9,106 nucleotides of DNA from an uncultured bacterium (GTDB taxonomy: Bacteria; Bacteroidota; Bacteroidia; Bacteroidales; Muribaculaceae). The stretch lies in contig CAMHGU010000080.1 in NCBI GenBank assembly GCA_946184715.1, positions 1 to 9,106 on the forward strand, read 5' to 3'. Position numbers and translations under genes: made by a program. The stretch's first letter is position 1, and each line of letters opens with the position of its first letter. The notes under the pieces were generated by a model. It was not told the DNA's origin. It saw only the letters and a list, made by a program, of their open reading frames with translations, and ran no database searches. This document shows, one piece after another, positions 5,173 to 9,106 of the stretch.

Positions 5173-6198
5173 ATGAAAAGCCGTGATCCGTTTTGGGACG
5201 CGCTCAAGTTTGTCCTCATTTGTTTGGTGGTGCTCGGTCACGTTGTCGAGTTCTGGAATCTCAATGGGAGCCATATCGATATGGCTCTGTACAATACCAT
5301 CTTCGCTTTTCATATGCCTTTATTCGTCTTCGTGTCTGGGCGATTCTCGCATATCAGTGACCGCAAGCGTTATCGCAATGGTATCTTTCGGCTGCTTGAG
5401 ACCTATGTTGTGTTTCAGCTCTTACGGTATTTGATACCTGTGGTGGTGGGACCCACCTTTGCGTGGATAGCTCAAGGGCGCAATTTCGGATGGGATTGTC
5501 TCATCACACCCAATTGGGTGCTGTGGTACTTGCTTGCGTTGGTGTGGTGGCGCTTGGCGGTGTATTGGCTTCCGGCGAGGTGGCTTGAAAAAAGGGGAGC
5601 GGTGATGGCCATTACTGTAGCGGTAAGCCTCGCAGTCGGTTTTATACCTGTCACTACCGAGTTTGCTTTCCAGCGCACATTTACATTCTTGCCATTCTTC
5701 GCGCTTGGATACTATTCCAAGGATATTGACGTAAAAAGAATTGTTGATAGGGTTCCGCTGTGGCTGGCGATTGCGACCTTAGCGAGTGTGTTTGTGATAT
5801 TCTTGTTTGTCATTGATACCAGTATGGCCTCAGTGTTCTGCGCGCGCTCCTATTACGATATGCCCGGTGGAGAGTTAAGTCTTTCATTGCTTGGCGGGCG
5901 ATGTGCGTTCTTGGTTTTAGCAGTGGTTATGAGTGTGATGGTTATGAGAATTGTCCCGGCCAATGCTCAACTTGCCCGATGGGGCGGCTCTACGCTCTTC
6001 ATTTACATTTATCATAGCTTCTTGGTGGGTGAGATTCTGTATCCGCTTCGCACCTTGCATCTGATACCGCAGAATGAAATCGCGTTGCTCGGCTATTCGG
6101 CAGCCATAATTGCAGGGTTACTCCTTCTCTCTAAAGTCAAGTTGTTGAATATCTTGCTTAATCCTGTTACCTATTGTGTCAACCGGAAAAAGAGGTGA
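5173..6198 (+). CDS. Integral-membrane acyltransferase (acyltransferase-3 / fucose 4-O-acetylase type)
   Basis: With the ATG at 5173 the protein has 341 residues. It opens with MKSRDPFWDALKF and LVVLGH, the start and conserved His (residue 23) of COG3594/PF01757 acetyltransferases, followed by IFAFHMPLFVFVSG (43-56), the second conserved block. About ten hydrophobic segments span the chain. Relatives move acetyl groups onto sugars of surface polysaccharides at the inner membrane; the acceptor here is unknown. In-frame starts further up (GTG 5149, ATG 5164) would add 8 or 3 residues; 5173 fits the family best. Base composition is lower than its neighbours: line 5761-5820 is 27/60 G+C against 38/60 in 7201-7260 of the helicase. 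The last codons and the TGA lie inside the right copy of the 39-bp repeat. Transfer as a cassette is likely. Confidence 0.82.
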   Translation: MKSRDPFWDALKFVLICLVVLGHVVEFWNLNGSHIDMALYNTIFAFHMPLFVFVSGRFSHISDRKRYRNGIFRLLETYVVFQLLRYLIPVVVGPTFAWIAQGRNFGWDCLITPNWVLWYLLALVWWRLAVYWLPARWLEKRGAVMAITVAVSLAVGFIPVTTEFAFQRTFTFLPFFALGYYSKDIDVKRIVDRVPLWLAIATLASVFVIFLFVIDTSMASVFCARSYYDMPGGELSLSLLGGRCAFLVLAVVMSVMVMRIVPANAQLARWGGSTLFIYIYHSFLVGEILYPLRTLHLIPQNEIALLGYSAAIIAGLLLLSKVKLLNILLNPVTYCVNRKKR

Positions 6199-6218
6199 GG
6201 CGGCGGGGAGGTGTTGCT
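6180..6218 (+). repeat. 39-bp direct repeat, right copy
   Basis: This copy is identical to 4744-4782 and 1436 bases downstream of it. Its first part encodes the end of the acyltransferase (Asn-Arg-Lys-Lys-Arg-stop). Its last part supplies the GTTG -33 element of the helicase promoter. The G-rich middle has several GG tracts and could form a two-layer quadruplex, which is not testable by eye. Confidence 0.9.
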
Positions 6219-6244
6219 ATTTTGAGGGGAATGGTGTAACTTTG
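6213..6244 (+). promoter_or_regulatory. Promoter of the PIF1-like helicase gene
   Basis: GTTG (6213-6216), 20 bases, then TAACTTTG (6237-6244) matches the Bacteroidetes pattern. The arrangement is the same, base for base in spacing, as the promoter at 4777-4808. The helicase ATG is only eight bases after the -7 box, so the transcript would have a leader of a few bases at most. Confidence 0.65.
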
Positions 6245-6252
6245 CCAGTGAG

Positions 6253-8310
6253 ATGGCACAGTACGACATTCCCGATAATATCGACCTCAACAACCCGGAG
6301 TTCAAGCAGTTGCAGAAACTGATTGAGGAGAGCAACCGCTCGGTGTTCCTTACCGGCCGCGCCGGCACGGGCAAGAGCACCTTCCTGCGCTATATCTGCG
6401 CCACCACCAAGAAACAATTTGTGGTGCTGGCTCCTACGGGCATCGCCGCAATCAACGTGGGCGGAATGACGCTCCATTCATTCTTCAAGATACCGCTGAA
6501 ACCTATCGTGCCCGACGACCCCGACTTCGCGCCGAGCCGCCTCAAGAAGACCCTCAAGTACAATAATGAGAAGCGCAAACTCCTTGCGTCGCTGCAGCTT
6601 ATCATCATCGACGAGATTTCGATGGTGAGGGCCGACATCATTGACTTCATCGACCGCGTGCTGCGCGAGTACGGCGGCAACCGTCGCGAGCCGTTCGGCG
6701 GCAAGCAGATTCTCTTCGTGGGCGATGTGTTTCAGCTCGAGCCGGTGGTGAAGGCCGATGAGCGCGAGGTGCTGCAGCGCTACTACCCGCAGGGGCAGTT
6801 CTTCTTCAACGCCCGGGCCTTCCGTGAGATGGAGCTGGTGGCAATAGAGCTGCTCAAGAACTACCGACAGGCCAATGTGGAGTTCTCCAACATTCTCGAC
6901 CGCATACGCGAGGACAAAGCCACCGATGCCGACCTTCGCCTTATCAACACGCGCTTTATGCCCGACTATGAGCCGGAGGCCGAGCAGCGGCTGGTGATGA
7001 CGCTGGCCTTCAGACGCGACACCGTCGATGCCATCAACGAGCGCCGTATCAACGAGTTGGACACCGAAATGCAGGTGTTTGAGGGAAAAATCAACGAAGA
7101 GTTCCCCACCAACATTCTCCCCACGGAGCGCTTGCTGCAGCTCAAGGTGGGCGCTCAGGTGATGTTTATCCGCAACGACCGCGAGCAGCGCTGGTGCAAC
7201 GGCACTTTGGGCCGCGTGGTGGCCTTTGAAGAGGGTGGCATCAAGGTGGAGACCGACACCGGCCTTACGGTGCTCGTGGAGCCATGCACCTGGGAGAACA
7301 TACGCTACAGCTACGACGAGAAGAAGAAAAAGGTCAACGAGGAGCTGCTCGGCACCTTCACGCAGTTTCCCCTGAAGCTGGCGTGGGCCATCACCGTGCA
7401 TAAGAGCCAGGGCCTGACGTTCAACGACGTGATTATCGACTTCAGCGGCGGGGCCTTCACGGGGGGCCAAGCCTATGTGGCGCTGTCGCGATGCACGTCG
7501 CTCGAGGGCATAACGCTGCTGCGCCAGATGTCGTGGCGCGACATCATCGTCAATCAGCAGGTGATACTCTTCAGCCGCACCTTCAACGACCGTCAGCGCT
7601 TCGAGAAAGCCCTCAATGAGCAGCGAGCCAAGAAGCTCTTCGCCGATGCCGCGCAAGCCTACGACCACGGCGAGTACCGCACGGCCGTGGAGTGCTTCGC
7701 CGAGGGCCTCACCTTCGTCGATGTGCTCAAACAGCCTGCCGTGCGCCGCCTTATAGCCCGTAAGCTCCAAGCTCGCGATGCCGAGGTCAATAGTCTCAAG
7801 GACACCATCTTCCATCAGCAGGCCACGCTGCGTCATCTCGCCTCGGAATACGTCGATATGGGCAAGATGTCGGCCTTCGACACCGACGACCTCATCGACT
7901 ATGCCGGCGAGGACACCACCCCCTATGGCGACCCGATGAACTCGCCCGCCGTCAGCGCCGCAATGTCCAACTTCCGCAAGGCGATGGAGATAAGCCCCGA
8001 CTATATCCCCGCCTACGAGGCTATGGCCAAGCTCTACCAGAGCAACGGCAAGGATGTGGAGGCGCTCGAGCTGTACCTCAAAGCCCTCGATATAGCGCCC
8101 GCCAATGCCACGCTGATGCTCGCCGCCGCCCGCCTATATGCCGACCACGGCAACACCGACGCCGCCATCCGGCTCATCGGCCGTGCCGTAAAGACCGAGC
8201 GCAACAGCCCCAAAATCTACAACGCCATAGCCCACCTCGCCGACACCCTTGGCCTCGAAGAGCTCGCCGAGCGTGCCCGCCGCCGCGCCCGCCGCGCCCG
8301 CAAAGCTTAG
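6253..8310 (+). CDS. PIF1-like superfamily 1 DNA helicase with C-terminal TPR region
   Basis: The 685-residue protein carries the SF1B helicase motifs in order: Walker A GRAGTGKST (35-43), APTGIAA (60-66), Walker B IIIDEISMV (117-125), GDVFQLEPV (157-165), NYRQ (203-206), VHKSQGLTF (382-390) and YVALSRC (408-414). All catalytic residues are present, so 5'-3' ATP-driven DNA unwinding is expected from the family. After residue 450 the chain becomes helical, with TPR-like units at about 567-600, 601-634 and 635-665 (EALELYLKALDIAPANA is typical), and ends in an Arg/Ala/Lys-rich tail. Helicase-TPR fusions of this type are seen in Bacteroidales; the TPRs probably recruit a partner. The ATG at 6253 is the only one before Walker A. 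The next gene starts 35 bases downstream on the same strand. Confidence 0.9.
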   Translation: MAQYDIPDNIDLNNPEFKQLQKLIEESNRSVFLTGRAGTGKSTFLRYICATTKKQFVVLAPTGIAAINVGGMTLHSFFKIPLKPIVPDDPDFAPSRLKKTLKYNNEKRKLLASLQLIIIDEISMVRADIIDFIDRVLREYGGNRREPFGGKQILFVGDVFQLEPVVKADEREVLQRYYPQGQFFFNARAFREMELVAIELLKNYRQANVEFSNILDRIREDKATDADLRLINTRFMPDYEPEAEQRLVMTLAFRRDTVDAINERRINELDTEMQVFEGKINEEFPTNILPTERLLQLKVGAQVMFIRNDREQRWCNGTLGRVVAFEEGGIKVETDTGLTVLVEPCTWENIRYSYDEKKKKVNEELLGTFTQFPLKLAWAITVHKSQGLTFNDVIIDFSGGAFTGGQAYVALSRCTSLEGITLLRQMSWRDIIVNQQVILFSRTFNDRQRFEKALNEQRAKKLFADAAQAYDHGEYRTAVECFAEGLTFVDVLKQPAVRRLIARKLQARDAEVNSLKDTIFHQQATLRHLASEYVDMGKMSAFDTDDLIDYAGEDTTPYGDPMNSPAVSAAMSNFRKAMEISPDYIPAYEAMAKLYQSNGKDVEALELYLKALDIAPANATLMLAAARLYADHGNTDAAIRLIGRAVKTERNSPKIYNAIAHLADTLGLEELAERARRRARRARKA

Positions 8311-8345
8311 CCCCACCGGCTTCAGGCAAGCAACATTATATTGAT

Positions 8346-8723
8346 ATGGACGAGAATGAAATAACCTACAAAATCAGAGGCTCCATTTTCAGCGTGTACA
8401 AAGAGCTCGGTCCGGGTCTGCTGGAATCGGTCTATGAAGCCGCGCTGATTTACCAGCTTCGTAACGACGGCTTATATGTGGAAAGCCAAAAGAAAATAGA
8501 TGTATATTACGATGGTAAGCTGCTCCCGGTGGATTTCAGGCTCGATATCGTAGTAGAGGACCAGGTGATAGTCGAACTGAAATCGGTCGAGATGTTGAAA
8601 GACTTGCATAAGAAACAGCTGCTCACCTATCTGAAATTATCAGGCCGAAAAGTCGGGCTGCTCGTAAACTTCAACACAGCCGACCTCACCAATAATATCG
8701 TGAGAATAGTGAACGGATTATAA
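8346..8723 (+). CDS. GxxExxY protein, PD-(D/E)XK nuclease-like
   Basis: The 125-residue product carries the family signature GLLESVY (24-30) and the downstream core DFRLDIVVEDQVIVELKS (63-80), where Asp67, Glu77 and Lys79 form a D-x(n)-ExK arrangement as in PD-(D/E)XK nucleases. KKQLLTYLKLSG (89-100) and GLLVNFN (104-110) complete the conserved core. Length is normal for the family. Its biological role is not established; nuclease activity is inferred from the fold. The gene follows the helicase by 35 bases without a clear terminator or promoter between them, so it may share its transcript. Its codons are more AT-rich than those of the helicase, and its stop codon lies three bases before a tandem-repeat array. 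Confidence 0.88.
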   Translation: MDENEITYKIRGSIFSVYKELGPGLLESVYEAALIYQLRNDGLYVESQKKIDVYYDGKLLPVDFRLDIVVEDQVIVELKSVEMLKDLHKKQLLTYLKLSGRKVGLLVNFNTADLTNNIVRIVNGL

Positions 8724-8726
8724 GAC

Positions 8727-9030
8727 CTCTCGCCGATAGCTCTGGAATCAGCGAGAATAAATCTCTCGCAGATAGCGCAGATAGCGCAGATAGAGCGGGA
8801 AGTCATCAGCGCCATCAGCGGAATCAGCGAGAAAAAGACTCTCGCAGATAACGCAGATAGCGCAGATAGTGCGGGAGGCCATCAGCGGAATCAGCGGAAT
8901 CAGCGAGCAAAAGACTCTCGCAGATAACGCAGATGGCGCAGATTGTGCGGGAGGCCATCAGCGCAATCAGCGCAATCAGCGAGAAAAAATCTCTCGCAGA
9001 TAACGCAGATAACGCAGATAGATGCGGTGG
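8727..9030 (+). repeat. Tandem array of 76-bp self-complementary repeats with 9-bp sub-repeats
   Basis: Full units are at 8763-8838, 8839-8914 and 8915-8990. A shortened unit precedes them (8727-8762) and a partial unit follows (from 8991 to about 9027). Each unit starts CTCTCGCAGATAACGCAGAT, repeats CGCAGATAR with a 9-base period, passes a short GCGGGAGGCC-like centre, then repeats ATCAGCGRA with the same period and closes with GCGAGAAAAA. The two halves are complementary (CGCxGAT with ATCxGCG), so each unit can fold on itself. Such repeats are known to be scattered in Bacteroidetes genomes; function unknown. Small frames read through it are not genes. Confidence 0.88.
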
Positions 9031-9055
9031 AATGGTAAGTATTCTGGGCCAGGGT

Positions 9056-9086
9056 TTTGTCAGGTGGCGAAAATGTTGTAATTTTA
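9056..9086 (+). promoter_or_regulatory. Probable promoter of the next gene, at the window edge
   Basis: TTTG (9056-9059), 19 bases, then TAATTTTA (9079-9086) differs from TTTG / TAnnTTTG by one base. An ATG follows nine bases later, a layout close to that of the helicase promoter. Confidence 0.5.
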
Positions 9087-9095
9087 CGGCCTGCA

Positions 9096-9106
9096 ATGGC
9101 TCTGAA
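9096..9106 (+). CDS. Possible start of the next gene (partial)
   Basis: ATG GCT CTG lies nine bases after the -7 box at 9079-9086 and runs off the end of the window. Only the promoter context supports it; nothing can be said about the product. Confidence 0.25.

Noticed and set aside
4744..6218. Insertion sequence or composite transposon
   Set aside because: The repeats are direct, there are no terminal inverted repeats, and the enclosed gene is an acyltransferase rather than a transposase or integrase.
6478..7836. Open frame of 452 codons on the minus strand
   Set aside because: It is antisense to the helicase, whose motifs are intact. The low-complexity Leu/His/Val-rich product is typical of a GC-rich shadow frame.
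8727..9030. CRISPR array
   Set aside because: The parts between recurring blocks are themselves repeated and nearly identical from unit to unit, so there are no unique spacers, and no cas genes are nearby.
8824..9096. 90-codon minus-strand frame through the 76-bp array
   Set aside because: The product is a repetitive LIALIALMAS / YLRYLRYLR peptide created by the 9-bp period. Such frames are a common annotation artefact of these repeats.

Overview
The window looks like a chromosomal segment from a fairly GC-rich member of the Bacteroidales, possibly Muribaculaceae; the family is an impression and the order is better supported. The clues are near-consensus Bacteroidetes promoters (TTTG or GTTG, about 19-20 bases, then TAnnTTTG), start codons without Shine-Dalgarno sequences, an OmpP1/FadL-type 'hemin receptor' barrel, a PIF1-like helicase fused to TPRs, a GxxExxY protein, and 9-bp-period intergenic repeats.

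Left part (1-2230): the window opens inside the Gly/Arg/Ser/Phe-rich tail of an unidentified protein. A complete 518-residue outer-membrane beta-barrel protein of the FadL/OmpP1 class follows, then a strong GC hairpin. A gene-free stretch of about 390 bases holds a run of four hairpins, two of which look like variants of one motif.

Middle (2231-4585, all on the minus strand): a tight DUF4160-DUF2442 pair sits behind an AT-rich promoter region bracketed by an 8-bp inverted repeat, a toxin-antitoxin-like layout without proof of that role. Next is a membrane-anchored AAA+ ATPase of the CbbX/SpoVK type with an unrecognised N-terminal region. A consensus promoter shows that its real start lies 12 codons inside the longest reading frame.

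The intergenic stretch 4586-5172 and the genes 5173-8723 are the most interesting part. A perfect 39-bp direct repeat (4744-4782 and 6180-6218) brackets a lower-GC integral-membrane acyltransferase. Each repeat copy supplies the -33 part of a promoter with identical 20-base spacing to a TAnCTTTG box. The left promoter would make a leader of roughly 350 nt with several hairpins and a possible three-way junction before the acyltransferase. The right one drives the helicase almost without a 5' leader. The second repeat copy also encodes the last codons of the acyltransferase. This looks like a cassette captured by, or duplicated with, a promoter.

Right end (8346-9106): a GxxExxY (PD-(D/E)XK-like) gene is followed three bases later by three 76-bp tandem repeats plus partial copies, each able to fold on itself with mismatches every 9 bp. 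A promoter and probable start codon of the next gene close the window. No rRNA, tRNA, CRISPR array, transposase or integrase was seen.
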